DNA of 64,000 nt from CAKMMH01 sp927798255 (GCA_034180415.1 JAXFOK010000018.1:43642-107641); one strand, 5' to 3'. Counted from the stretch's first letter, positions 46,298 through 56,051 are shown. Translations and numbers: made by a program. Notes: generated from the letters alone by a model not told the origin.

Positions 46298-48097
46298 TTA
46301 TTCCTCCTCATCCTTTGTAATGCTTAAATGAAGCTCTCTTAACTGCTCATTTGTCACATTTGAAGGAGCATGCATCATTAAATCTTCTGCTGTTTGAGAA
46401 AGAGGAAACATTATAACATCTCTTACTGTCTCAACATCTGCTAAAAGCATAATTATTCTATCAATTCCTAGTGCCATTCCGCCATGAGGTGGTGGGCCAA
46501 ATCTAAATGCTTTATACAAAGATGCAAATTTTTCTTTTACCACCTCTTTACTATACCCAACAATTTCAAATGCTTTAAATAAAGATTTTAAATCATGATT
46601 TCTTATAGCACCGCTTGCAAGCTCATTTCCATTTAACACTAAATCAAATTGATTTGCGTAAATTGAATAAATATCCTCATTCTCAAAATCTTTAATACCA
46701 CCATGAGGCATCGAGAAAGGATTATGACAAAAATCTGGTTTTCCAGTATCTTCGTTTTCTTCAAACATCGGAAAATCTACAACCCAGCAAAATTTATATA
46801 CATTTTTTTCAATTTGATTAAAATCTCTTGCAAGTTTTAATCTTAATTTTCCCATGCTTGGAAGCACTTTTTTTCTTGCCCCCATAGCTGTAAAGACGAC
46901 AAAATTCCCTTCATTTTCTACTTCACAAATTTCCTTAATTTTGCTTACTTCAAATTCACTTAATGCCTTACTTAAACTTCCTCTTATATTTTGCACTCCC
47001 TCTTGGTTTTCAAATATAAGGTATGAAAGCCTATCTCCTTTTGAAACTTTTTCATAAAATGAAACTATTTCGTCAAATCCTTTTCTAGATGGCGAAGCGT
47101 CAACTTTAAAACATAACGCGATGATTTCTCTTCCATTCATTACGCCATTTTTAAAAATTTCAAAATTACTATCTTTAAAAATATCTGTTATATTTTTAAG
47201 TTTATTTTTAATTCTCAAATCTGGCTTATCTGAACCGTAATCTCTCATTGCATCGTTAAATGAAATTCTTGGGAAATTTGGCTTTGTAACTTTCCAGGAA
47301 GAAAACTCTGAAAATATCTTATAAGCTACATCCTCTCCTACTTTAAAAATATCTTCTTGCTCTGCAAATGCCATCTCTAAATCAAGTTGATAAAATTCCC
47401 CTGGCGACCTATCAGCTCTTGGGTCCTCATCACGAAAACAAGGAGCAACTTGGAAATAGTTATCAAATCCTGAAACTGTGATAAGTTCTTTAAAAATTTG
47501 AGGAGCTTGAGGAAGAGCATAGAATTTCCCTGGATGAAGCCTAGATGGCACTAAAAAATCTCTTGCGCCTTCAGGAGATGAACTTGTTAAAATTGGAGTT
47601 TGAAACTCCATAAAACCAAGTCCCCACATAATATCTCTCATTCTTTTTGTAACAAGAGAACGCATTTTTATAATATTTCTTACTCTTTCACGTCTTAGCT
47701 CTAAAAATCTATACTCAAGTCTTGTATTTTCTGGGGCATTATCTTCTTTTGAAACTGTAAAAGGAAGTACTTCACAAGCTCCTAAAAGCTCAAACTCCTT
47801 AACATCTATTTCAATTTCACCTGTTGCCCTTTCCTTATTTACAAGCTCCCCTCTTGAAATAACAGTCCCTGTGGCTTTAATAGTAGATTCAACTCTAACT
47901 TCACAAATTTTTTCTATAAGCTCATCTTTAAAAACAAGCTGAGTAATTCCACTATCATCTCTTAAATCAACAAATACTAAGTTTCCTAAATTTCTTAAGC
48001 TATCAATCCAGCCTGAAAGTGTTACTGTTTCACCAATATTATTGCTTCTAAGCTCTGAACAAGAATGTGTCCTATATTTATTTCTAACAATAGACAT
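46298..48097 (-). CDS. aspS: Aspartyl-tRNA synthetase, bacterial type
   Basis: Charges tRNA-Asp (or tRNA-Asp and tRNA-Asn if non-discriminating). 599 residues with the N-terminal OB anticodon domain (VTLSGWIDSLRNLGNLVFVD), motif 2 FRDEDPRADRSPGEFYQLDL, the GAD insert, and motif 3 GGMALGIDRIIMLL. Full bacterial length. A fragment of an archaeal-type AspRS lies 1.1 kb to the right. Confidence 0.96.
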   Translation of the reverse strand: MSIVRNKYRTHSCSELRSNNIGETVTLSGWIDSLRNLGNLVFVDLRDDSGITQLVFKDELIEKICEVRVESTIKATGTVISRGELVNKERATGEIEIDVKEFELLGACEVLPFTVSKEDNAPENTRLEYRFLELRRERVRNIIKMRSLVTKRMRDIMWGLGFMEFQTPILTSSSPEGARDFLVPSRLHPGKFYALPQAPQIFKELITVSGFDNYFQVAPCFRDEDPRADRSPGEFYQLDLEMAFAEQEDIFKVGEDVAYKIFSEFSSWKVTKPNFPRISFNDAMRDYGSDKPDLRIKNKLKNITDIFKDSNFEIFKNGVMNGREIIALCFKVDASPSRKGFDEIVSFYEKVSKGDRLSYLIFENQEGVQNIRGSLSKALSEFEVSKIKEICEVENEGNFVVFTAMGARKKVLPSMGKLRLKLARDFNQIEKNVYKFCWVVDFPMFEENEDTGKPDFCHNPFSMPHGGIKDFENEDIYSIYANQFDLVLNGNELASGAIRNHDLKSLFKAFEIVGYSKEVVKEKFASLYKAFRFGPPPHGGMALGIDRIIMLLADVETVRDVIMFPLSQTAEDLMMHAPSNVTNEQLRELHLSITKDEEE

Positions 48098-48381
48098 ATT
48101 TTAAAATACTCCAACTTAAAATTAATTATTATAAGATTTAATGCGTTTAAAATGCCTTTAGGATTTTAGCATTTTAAGCTTTATTTTTAAAGGATTGACT
48201 AAACGTTTATAATAAATAGGATAAAATAAATAATCCTTATTAAAATAAAAAGTACTTTTCAATTATTTTTAGATTTTGGCTAATGTCCTCTTGTTCCATT
48301 TAGTCATTCTAGTTTTATTTCCTAGCGTAATTATTACTTGGTATCTTACAGAATATATCCCTCTATCTAAATTCTTAAATT

Positions 48382-49236
48382 TTAATATATTTTTTCTTTG
48401 TAAGTTAAAGATTTTTTTCCAAGTTTATAAAATTTATCTTTTATTCCTAATCTTTTTAACTTTCTAATGTGAATTACATATCTATATTTTGCGTTAGCAT
48501 CACTAACACTCTCATTTATGGATGCCTTATGAATTTCCGGTAATTGAATGTACAGTAAATTAGAATCAGTAGCTTTTTGAACTTTCGGATTTTCTAAATC
48601 TGTTTTAAGAGTAATTACATCTATCACATCTATAGTATTTGGTGTATTTGTTGCAGTCATGATTGGTGTAAAAGTCTGCGTAATTTCATTAGTATCAGTA
48701 AACATATTTGTAAATGTAGGAGTATTAGTGTAATTATTAGTTAATGTCGATGCTAGTAGGCGTATCAACATAAGTTTCTGTTAGTGTATTTGTATTCGTA
48801 TTTATAGGTGTACTAGTTTGTGTATTAGTTTCAGTACTTGGTTTGTAAATGTATTAGTTAATGTCGGCGTAAATGTTCCTTGATTACCATCAAAACCCCC
48901 TATTGGTGTTGGCTCACAACCTGCTCCTCTTATTTTTATATCAGAAATTGTATTTAAACCAAAGATAGGATCATCTTGCGGTAAATCATCAACACACTCA
49001 TCAATACAATTTATAAAACCATCCTGATCCATATCGTCTATGTTTCTATACGTTTTTCCCACATATTGTAAATGACTACCATTGTATGTAAATGTGGCGT
49101 TATCATTTATGCCAGGGCAAACATCTTGATTATCCGGTACTCCATCATTATCCGAATCATATATTTGGCAAGTAGATGATGATGTACCTTGACATACTAA
49201 CGTTCCTTTTCCAGCGATATCGTAAACATTTCCCAT
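48382..49236 (-). pseudogene. Calcium-repeat/Thr-rich surface-type protein, frameshifted
   Basis: The first frame (48802-49236) has thrombospondin type-3-like repeats, YDSDNDGVPDNQDVCPG and DDMDQDGFINCIDECVDD, then TFTPTLTNTFTN. A second frame continues STETNTQTSTPINTNTNTLT, a third (48382-48771) NNYTNTPTFTNMFTDTN to a charged end. So a Thr/Asn-rich linker is split by two frameshifts. Type-3 repeats bind calcium outside the cell. No signal peptide is left at the start, which abuts foreign sequence at 49237, so the 5' end is probably lost too. Confidence 0.65.
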
Positions 49237-49242
49237 ATACTC

Positions 49243-49488
49243 TATCTAACCAGTTTTTTAGTAAATAAAGATTTTATTGAAATCCATACCCCAAAATTAA
49301 TAAGTGCTGCAAGTGAAAGTGGAGCAGATGTTTTTAAAGTAAAATATTTTGATAGAGATGCCTATCTTGCGCAAAGCCCTCAGTTTTACAAACAAATGGC
49401 AATGGCAAGTGAATTTGATAAAATTTTTGAAGTAGGCCCTGTGTTTCGTGCCGAACTTTTTGGTAATAGATATAAATTATCATTATAA
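49243..49488 (+). pseudogene. Fragment of archaeal/eukaryotic-type aspartyl-tRNA synthetase
   Basis: The plus frame reads YLTSFLVNKDFIEIHTPKLI, SAASESGADVFKVKYFDRDA, YLAQSPQFYKQMAMASEFDK and IFEVGPVFRAE before unrelated residues and a stop at 49486-49488. This is the class II motif 1 to motif 2 region of the archaeal-type (AspRS2) family, which differs from the bacterial AspS at 46298. Neither end of the gene is present. It could be the wreck of a transferred, possibly non-discriminating enzyme. Confidence 0.75.
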
Positions 49489-49505
49489 ATCAGTAAATTA
49501 ATTTC

Positions 49506-50755
49506 TCAATCTTTTAAACATCCTATTGGTATCACTATCACTTAATCATCTCTTTTGTATCTATACTAAGTTCCTGTAATAACAATTTTTAAATCTGGTA
49601 ATCTTAAAGGACATTGTTTTTTCATTTTTATTATGTTCTTTAATAAGCTTCTCAATTTCACATAAATGATATGCCCCTTCATCAACTTCGGATTGACCTA
49701 ACTTAAACTCAATTAATGCGTAACGACCATCATCTAAATGAAGCACAGCATCAGCCTCTAAGTTGTGACGATCACGACAATAAGATATGACACCATTATT
49801 TACCGATGAATATATCTTTAAATCCCGAATACACTAATGACTCAAATAAAAAAACAAGTGTTTTATAATCAGATAAAAAATAATTAGGCGATATGCCTAA
49901 TGATGCTGCTGCAATGGAGGGATCAACAAAATTTCTTTTTTTTGATGCTCTTAGTGAAGTTCTTGAGCGAATTGATGGACACCACGCAAAAACATCATCA
50001 ATAATCATAAGGGATTCTAAACCCAAAATATAATCATAATAAATTTGTTTGGAAATTTCACAAGTTGCAACTGTATCAGCAAAAATCGTTTTTGTTTCAC
50101 TAAGCGTACAAAGATTACGTGCTTAAGATCTTAAAATTGTTTGAGCCCACAAAGGATTTCTTTTTACATTATTAATTTTAGAAATATCTACTTCACATGT
50201 TTGATTAAAAAGATCCTTTGCTATTGATAGTCGTGCATTATTAGTCTTATCTTTTAAACTAGCTGGCCCCCTCCTCTACATATCATAAACTTCAGTTCAT
50301 CAACACTAAGAGATGATTTGCAACCCTCAAACGACATAGGCGAATCAAACAAACCTTGCAGCGAAACTTCACCATTTGATTCATCACTTTCATAAAGGCT
50401 CATTGGATACATTTTCATTCTTGATATTCTTAGAGTTCCTGTATGAGAAGTCTTTACATCAGCAGAACTTGAACCAGTTAATATGTATTGACCGACTTTT
50501 CGAGAACCGTTAATATCTTTCCTAATAGCCCCCCCAAATCTTAGGTGCATCTTGCCACTCATCAAATAACCTCGGTTTCTCGCATTTTAATAGCTCAGAA
50601 GGGTGCGTATTTGCAATAAGTAGATAATTTTCTCGCTTATCTTCATCTTGAAACTCAATAAAACTTTTTGCCTTTTGTTTCGCTGTCGTAGTCTTTCCAC
50701 CCCCTTTAAGGCCGATAATAATCACATTATTATTTTTGTATAGATTATATACCAA
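49506..50755 (-). pseudogene. AAA/DUF4143 ATPase, multiply broken
   Basis: Starts MVYNLYKNNNVIIIGLKGGG with Walker A GLKGGGKTTTAKQKA and Walker B LFDEWQDAPKIW (frame 50522-50755). It continues in a second frame with GQYILTGSSSADVKTSHTGT (50254-50565), then ALGISPNYFLSDYKTLVFLF (49796-50026), then HLDDGRYALIEFKLGQSEVD (49561-49746), and ends IVITGT, stop, YRYKRDD, stop, VIVIPIGCLKD. At least three frameshifts and several stops. A different subgroup from the intact copy at 28608. Confidence 0.8.
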
Positions 50756-50780
50756 ACTTGACAGATCTGTAACATTTCAC

Positions 50781-50817
50781 TTGACACATTTGGAGTATTT
50801 TATTTGACACATTTGGA
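50781..50817. repeat. Two direct 14-bp repeats TTGACACATTTGGA
   Basis: Exact copies at 50781-50794 and 50804-50817, 23 bp apart, upstream (on the minus strand) of the broken ATPase. Two-turn spacing on one face of the helix would suit an operator. ACAGATCTGT, a palindrome, lies just before them (50761-50770). Confidence 0.45.
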
Positions 50818-50984
50818 ATAAATTTATAATAAAATTATTAGTTAGATAGCTTAAATAGAGTTAAATTCGCTAAATGCATCACATTTTGAACATGAACTCA
50901 TTTCTAAAAAAAATATTTTTAGAAGTAGCGGTAGCAATAATTGTAGAATCCTACTATTTTGGGTATTAGAAAAATATTCCCCCT

Positions 50985-52514
50985 TTAATACTTCATAAAT
51001 ATAGGACTAAGCATTTCAATTTTACTTCCAGCTTTTAGCTTACCAAAAGTTAAAGTGTGATTATATGTTCTTTCATCACTTGGTACGTTTAGTGCATTTA
51101 AAACTTTTTTAGAAGTATCTATTAAAATTGGTGAAAATAAAATTGAGGCAACACGCAAAGCATCTAAAGTTACATAAAGACACTCTGCCTCTTTTTGAGT
51201 TTCTCCTTGTTTTTTGCATTTCCAAGGCTCAAGATCACCAAAGTATTTATTAACTTTTTTTAAGAAATTTGAAATTTCAAAAACTGCAGTATCAATATTA
51301 AAACTTTCAACACTTTCTTTTACAAATAGAGAAAGTTTTTCTTCTTCTTTTATTAACTCTTTTGACGTTTCTAGTTTAATTTCCACACTTGGTACTATTC
51401 CTTCAAAATCTTTTTCTACTATTTTAAATGACCTACTTACTAAATTTCCATAATTATTTGCAAGCTCATCATTTAATCTTTCTTTCATAGTATCAATTGA
51501 AAAAGGGACATCTAACCCGAATTTTCCACCACGGCACATATAATACCTAAATGCTTCTGCACCAAATGTTTCACATAAACTACTTGGAGATATCACGTCT
51601 CCTTCTGACTTACTCATTTTCTTACTTTCAGAATTTAACCACCAACCATGAGCAAAAATTTGTTTTGGAAGTGGTATATCTAATGCCATAAGCATTGTTG
51701 ACCAATAAACAGCATGAGTCGTTAAAATATCTTTTCCAATAAGATGATGAGACTCTTTCCAAAAATTATTAAAGTCATTGTTTTCTCTTTCTAAAAAGCC
51801 AATTCCAGAAATATAGTTAATAAGAGCATCAAACCAAACATAAGTTACATAATCTTTATCAAATGGAAGTTCTATTCCCCAAGGCACTCTGCTTTTTGGT
51901 CTACTAATACAAAGGTCAGAAAGTGGATTTCTTAAAAACCCAAGCACTTCTTGTCTTCTACTTTCTGGGCAAATATAATTTTTGTTTTCATTTATGTACT
52001 TTATAAGTCTATCTTGATATTTTGACATTTTGAAAAAATAATTTTCTTCAGTTACATAGATTACTTCTTTTCCTGTAGGCGTCTTTCCATCAACTAAATC
52101 TTTTTCAGTATAAAAAATTTCTTCACTTACACAGTACCACCCGCTATAACCTTTTTTATAAATATCTCCTTTGTTAAATAAATCATTAAGGGCATATTGC
52201 ACAACTTTTATATGCTCAGGGTCTGATGTTCTTATAAATTTATTTGGATTTACTAAAAGTGCTTTCCAAGAATCTTGAAATTCTTTAACGATTTTATCTA
52301 CAAACGCCATCGTTTCCATGCCAGATTTTTTTGCAGCTTCTAAAATCTTTTGCCCATGTTCATCTGTTCCTGTCATAAAAAATGTAATCTTTCCAAAAAA
52401 ATTTTCATACCTATTTAGCACATCAGCAACAACAGTGGTGTAGGCATGTCCTATATGAGGAACGGAGTTTGGATAATAAATAGGAGTAGTAATATAGAAA
52501 TATTCTTTTGACAT
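50985..52514 (-). CDS. metG: Methionyl-tRNA synthetase
   Basis: Charges tRNA-Met. Class I signatures ITTPIYYPNSVPHIGHAYTT (HIGH) and KKMSKSEGDVISP (KMSKS), with anticodon-binding WKCKKQGETQKEAECLYVTL. The four-Cys zinc knuckle is absent, and at 509 residues there is no C-terminal dimerisation domain, so it is the short form. Confidence 0.95.
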   Translation of the reverse strand: MSKEYFYITTPIYYPNSVPHIGHAYTTVVADVLNRYENFFGKITFFMTGTDEHGQKILEAAKKSGMETMAFVDKIVKEFQDSWKALLVNPNKFIRTSDPEHIKVVQYALNDLFNKGDIYKKGYSGWYCVSEEIFYTEKDLVDGKTPTGKEVIYVTEENYFFKMSKYQDRLIKYINENKNYICPESRRQEVLGFLRNPLSDLCISRPKSRVPWGIELPFDKDYVTYVWFDALINYISGIGFLERENNDFNNFWKESHHLIGKDILTTHAVYWSTMLMALDIPLPKQIFAHGWWLNSESKKMSKSEGDVISPSSLCETFGAEAFRYYMCRGGKFGLDVPFSIDTMKERLNDELANNYGNLVSRSFKIVEKDFEGIVPSVEIKLETSKELIKEEEKLSLFVKESVESFNIDTAVFEISNFLKKVNKYFGDLEPWKCKKQGETQKEAECLYVTLDALRVASILFSPILIDTSKKVLNALNVPSDERTYNHTLTFGKLKAGSKIEMLSPIFMKY

Positions 52515-52729
52515 TTTTAGAGTTACCTTTTAATTTTTTGGATTTAAAAAATTTTATTAATTTTGAAAGATATTGATGAAAGTAATATTTTCGCAAATTA
52601 TTTTAAAGTTATTAACCCCTAAAATCAACAAAAAATTTTAAGCTTAAAATTTTTACTATTTTATTAAAAATTATGAATTATCATAAAATCTCTCTTTAAT
52701 TAATCAGAATTTTTAAATATTATTTTTTT

Positions 52730-53263
52730 CTAATATTCAGATATAGTAATTTTTCCATTGACAACCTGTACATTTACTATAGGAACAATAGCGTCATCAA
52801 GTTCAGTCTTAAGTTGCTCTATAACTCGTTCATAATTTGCTCCCATTCTATCCATTTTATTTATAAAGATTATCACAGGAACATTCTTTTGATGTAATGC
52901 TTTCCAAACTGAATACGTCTGAGCTTCTATTCCTTCAACTCCAGAAATTACTAAAACAGCAGCATCAAGAACAGTGATTGCTCTTTCTACTTCCGCTGAA
53001 AAATCAATATGACCTGGAGTATCTATGAGTTGAACTTTTTTTAATGATGGTAAATTAAAATTCACAAGTGCAGATCTAACCGAAATCCCCCTTGCTCTTT
53101 CAACATTTAAGTCATCAGTTACAGTAGTTCCATCATCAACACTTCCGACCTCATCTATAGCTTTAGTTTCATAGAGCAATCTTTCAGTAATTGTTGTTTT
53201 GCCAGCATTTGCATGGGCAAATATTCCTAATGTTACAACTGGTTCATCTTTTTGTTCTAACAT
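52730..53263 (-). pseudogene. Truncated EF-G/TetM-family translational GTPase
   Basis: 177 residues covering only the GTP-binding domain: IFAHANAGKTTITERLLY (P-loop), GSVDDGTTVTDDLNVERARG (switch I), QLIDTPGHIDF and IFINKMDRMG. The rest of a roughly 650-residue protein is missing; after VPIVNVQ the frame runs into unrelated AT-rich DNA. The sequence is closer to TetM-like paralogues than to housekeeping EF-G (GSVDDGTTVTD). Its ATG overlaps the stop of the radical-SAM fragment, so the two formed a coupled pair. Confidence 0.75.
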
Positions 53264-54042
53264 ATCGTTTCATCTAAACTATATAACACAAGGGAATTTA
53301 TCAAATTTTCATAATCGACACAACTAGCAGATTTAAGCACCTCATCATTAACAGTATAATGTGTTACCGCCGGACACCCTGTTCCACATAAGTATCTATA
53401 TTTACAACTTTTACACTTCTCAATATTTTTAACACTTCTATCTTGCCAACCTTTTGACATTTTATTAAACTCGATCGATTTATCAATCTTTCCACAAACG
53501 TATTCTTTATTACCTATTCCATGCCAACATTTATAAACACGTCCATCAAAGTCTAAAATGTACTGGTTTTTTGATGCGCCACAATGCCTTAAAATTGGAT
53601 TATAAACCTTATTTTCCAAGATTGAATTTATAAATTTTGCAGGATGATATTTCTTAAAGAAGATTTTCATCGAAGGATTTTCTTTTTCTAACTCGAATAT
53701 TTCTTTAATTCCAATAGACTCTTCTATTACTTTATCACTTCCAGAGCATCCACCATCTTGAAGCAAATAAAGATACGGCTTAATGGTTGATACCTTACCA
53801 AACAACTCAACTAAAAGTTTTGACAAATTTGGAAGATCGCTAATATTATCTCTATCAACATTTACACGTAAATACACCTTAATATTATTAGAAACTGCCA
53901 ATTTTATGTTATTAATTATTTTGTCAAAACTTCCACTTCCATCCTGTTTTATTCTTCGTCTATCGTGAACTTTTTGACCACCATCTAAAGTTATCTGAAT
54001 ATGTTCAATACAATATTTAATTAAAATATAAAGTAAAAAAAT
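53257..54042 (-). pseudogene. Radical-SAM/SPASM protein, N-terminus missing
   Basis: Open frame from 54042. HIQITLDGGQKVHDRRR, then KLAVSNNIKVYLRVNVDRDN, are barrel strands 5-6 of a radical-SAM enzyme. The SPASM part follows: RHCGASKNQYILDFDGRVYK and CKSCKYRYLCGTGCP, which binds two extra [4Fe-4S] clusters in peptide-modifying enzymes. The CxxxCxxC half is gone; the break falls at a 26-bp palindrome. Not the same subfamily as the 7056 gene, judging by the SPASM sequence. Confidence 0.75.
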
Positions 54043-54062
54043 TTAACCATGGTTAAATTTTT
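54037..54062. repeat. Perfect 26-bp palindrome at a gene break
   Basis: AAATTTAACCATGGTTAAAT plus three more pairs on each side reads the same on both strands. It lies exactly where the radical-SAM homology ends, so it may mark the rearrangement point. Confidence 0.5.
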
Positions 54063-54231
54063 ACACGCCTTAATATGGATTAGCTTTCAAAATAGCTGTG
54101 AAGATAATTTCTAATTGAATTATTTAATATTTTTGATTGTAAATAGCATATCAAAATTATTTCATAATTTTTCATCATATAATAACTAATAAAGCATTCT
54201 GCCTGCATCATTAACAAAAAAATTATTAAAC

Positions 54232-54360
54232 TCAATCTTTTAAACACCCTACAGGTATAACCTTTACTCCATTTTGTGTAGTGTATGCCATATCTAATGC
54301 TGCACATATCACGATAAGTACACTTGGTTCTCTATAAACTGCGTTTGTTATTCTTTTTTT
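54232..54360 (-). pseudogene. 3' tail of another DUF4143 ATPase
   Basis: The minus frame reads KRITNAVYREPSVLIVICAA, LDMAYTTQNGVKVIPVGCLK and D, then TGA at 54232-54234. The end matches that of the broken gene at 49506 (VIVIPIGCLKD), including the DNA GTTTAAAAGATTGA. Nothing of the ATPase part is left. The rest of the 54063-54473 gap holds no gene I can support. Confidence 0.55.
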
Positions 54361-54473
54361 ATATATTCAATAACTAGTTATTTTAATTATTAAATTCTTA
54401 CCATTGAGTATTTTTCGAGTGTTTTATTGAGTGTTTTTCGACACTTTTATTGCACTTTTTTCGAATAACCTAA

Positions 54474-55559
54474 TTACATTCCTAGCACCTTTAACACTTC
54501 ATCTTTAATCTTTGACGCACCATCAAGCTCAATTTCTTTAAACTCTCTCTGAACCATTTTTGTATAATTTTCTAAATTTAATAACTTTAAAATATCTTCT
54601 TTTAATTCATCTAAAAAGTTTTCACTTGATTCATCTACAATAAATGCTTTTCCTCTATCTTCTAAAAATTTAGCATTTGGTGTTTGGTGATTTCCAGCCC
54701 CAGGAAGCGGAACTAGAATTGATGGTTTATTTACAGCTAAAATTTCCATCACACTTGATGCCCCTGCTCTTGAAATTATAATATCTGCAAATTTATAAGC
54801 CTCAAGCATATCATCAATAAAAGGAACTACTTTTGCGTTAAAGTCCTTTTCTTCATATTGCTTTTTAATATCTTCAAATGATTCTTTTCTACATTGATGA
54901 TAAATATTTAAATTATGCTCTTTAAAAAATGAAATAAGATTTAAAACTGTTTCATCAAGTTTCTTTGCGCCTTGTGAGCCACCAATTATAAGAATATTTT
55001 CAATTTTATCTTTTATTTTGAAATCTCTAATTTGAAGCATTCCTTTTTTAAGAGTGTGCCCTGTGTAAACTGTTTTTTTAAGATCTCTAAGTTTACTATT
55101 TGGAAATGCTACCATAACAACTTTTGCAATTTTTGAAAGCACTTGGTTACTTATTCCTGGCGATAAATCTAGCTCATAAATAAAAGTAGGTATTCCTTTT
55201 AAGCGACCGCAAAGTACAGGCAAAAATGAGACATACCCCCCTACTCCAATTACTGCATCTGGTTTAAATTCTTTAAAAATTTTTAGCATTTTAAAAAATG
55301 CACTAGGAAGCATTTTTAAAAATCTTAAAAGCCCCTTTATTCCAAGATTTCTAAGCCCTACTATGTTTACTACTTTTCTATTAAAACCAGCATTATCTAT
55401 TAGTTTTTCTTCTAAGGGGCGTCCTGCACCAATAAATAAAATTTCAAGATTTTTAATATTATTTTTAAGTTCTTCTGCGATTAGTCTTGCTGGAAAAAGA
55501 TGTCCCCCTGTACCACTTGCTGCAATGATAATTTTTGTAATCTTCTTATCTTCTGACAT
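54474..55559 (-). CDS. murG: UDP-GlcNAc:lipid I N-acetylglucosaminyltransferase MurG
   Basis: Makes lipid II for peptidoglycan at the inner face of the membrane. GT28/GT-B features: IIIAASGTGGHLFPARLIAE, PDAVIGVGGYVSFLPVLCG, ILIIGGSQGAKKLDETV, and the acceptor site ISRAGASSVMEILAVNKPSI and LVPLPGAGNHQTPNA. 361 residues, normal. It is not in a mur/fts cluster here; it follows tRNA-Thr. Confidence 0.96.
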   Translation of the reverse strand: MSEDKKITKIIIAASGTGGHLFPARLIAEELKNNIKNLEILFIGAGRPLEEKLIDNAGFNRKVVNIVGLRNLGIKGLLRFLKMLPSAFFKMLKIFKEFKPDAVIGVGGYVSFLPVLCGRLKGIPTFIYELDLSPGISNQVLSKIAKVVMVAFPNSKLRDLKKTVYTGHTLKKGMLQIRDFKIKDKIENILIIGGSQGAKKLDETVLNLISFFKEHNLNIYHQCRKESFEDIKKQYEEKDFNAKVVPFIDDMLEAYKFADIIISRAGASSVMEILAVNKPSILVPLPGAGNHQTPNAKFLEDRGKAFIVDESSENFLDELKEDILKLLNLENYTKMVQREFKEIELDGASKIKDEVLKVLGM

Positions 55560-55596
55560 ATTAAAAAAATGCGAAAAACAAAATAAAAAAGAAGTA

Positions 55597-55669
<73 letters not shown>

Positions 55670-55684
55670 ATAAAAGTACTAACT

Positions 55685-55902
55685 TAAGAAAGCGCTGATT
55701 AATTCAAAATATCCCGCAAGGGATATAATAAAGCGTGCTTGCACGCGGCACTAGGATTAGGTACACGCGCGAAATTGTAAAACAAATTCGGGTGGATACC
55801 CCATTATAAAGAAATCCCCAATGCACACAATCCTGTATGGGTAATGGCACCCGCGGGGGACGATTAATATTTATAAAATATTGAATTAATCAGCGTTTCC
55901 TT
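55685..55902. mobile_element. MITE-like non-coding element with terminal inverted repeats, family 2
   Basis: The left arm AAGCGCTGATTAATTCAAAA (55690 on) is matched by the complement of the right arm, AAGGAAACGCTGATTAATTC (reading back from 55901), with about 22 of 25 identities. The 170-bp inside is GC-rich with hairpins ATATCCCGCAAGGGATAT and AGCGTGCTTGCACGC and the string TGGATACCCCATTATA. No ORF, no visible target-site duplication. Parts recur at 5340, 37340 and 45890-46297, and weakly at 15155. Confidence 0.55.
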
Positions 55903-56023
55903 AATTATAATAAATATAAGACAAGAAAATGTAAATTATTTTTATTAAATTGTGAAAAATATTAGATAAATTATCAAAAAAATAAATTAATTCTAAAAAT
56001 ATAAAGTACTATTATTTAAATTA

Positions 56024-56051
56024 TTGACATTTATTTATTATCATATTATAA
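56024..56051 (+). promoter_or_regulatory. Promoter of the orphan gene at 56144
   Basis: TTGACA at 56024-56029 and TTATAA at 56046-56051 with a 16-nt spacer, about 90 nt before the ATG. One of the few places in this AT-rich window where both boxes stand out. Confidence 0.5.

Noticed and set aside
52730..53263. Functional tetracycline resistance protein
   Set aside because: Only the GTP-binding domain is left; the parts that act on the ribosome are missing.
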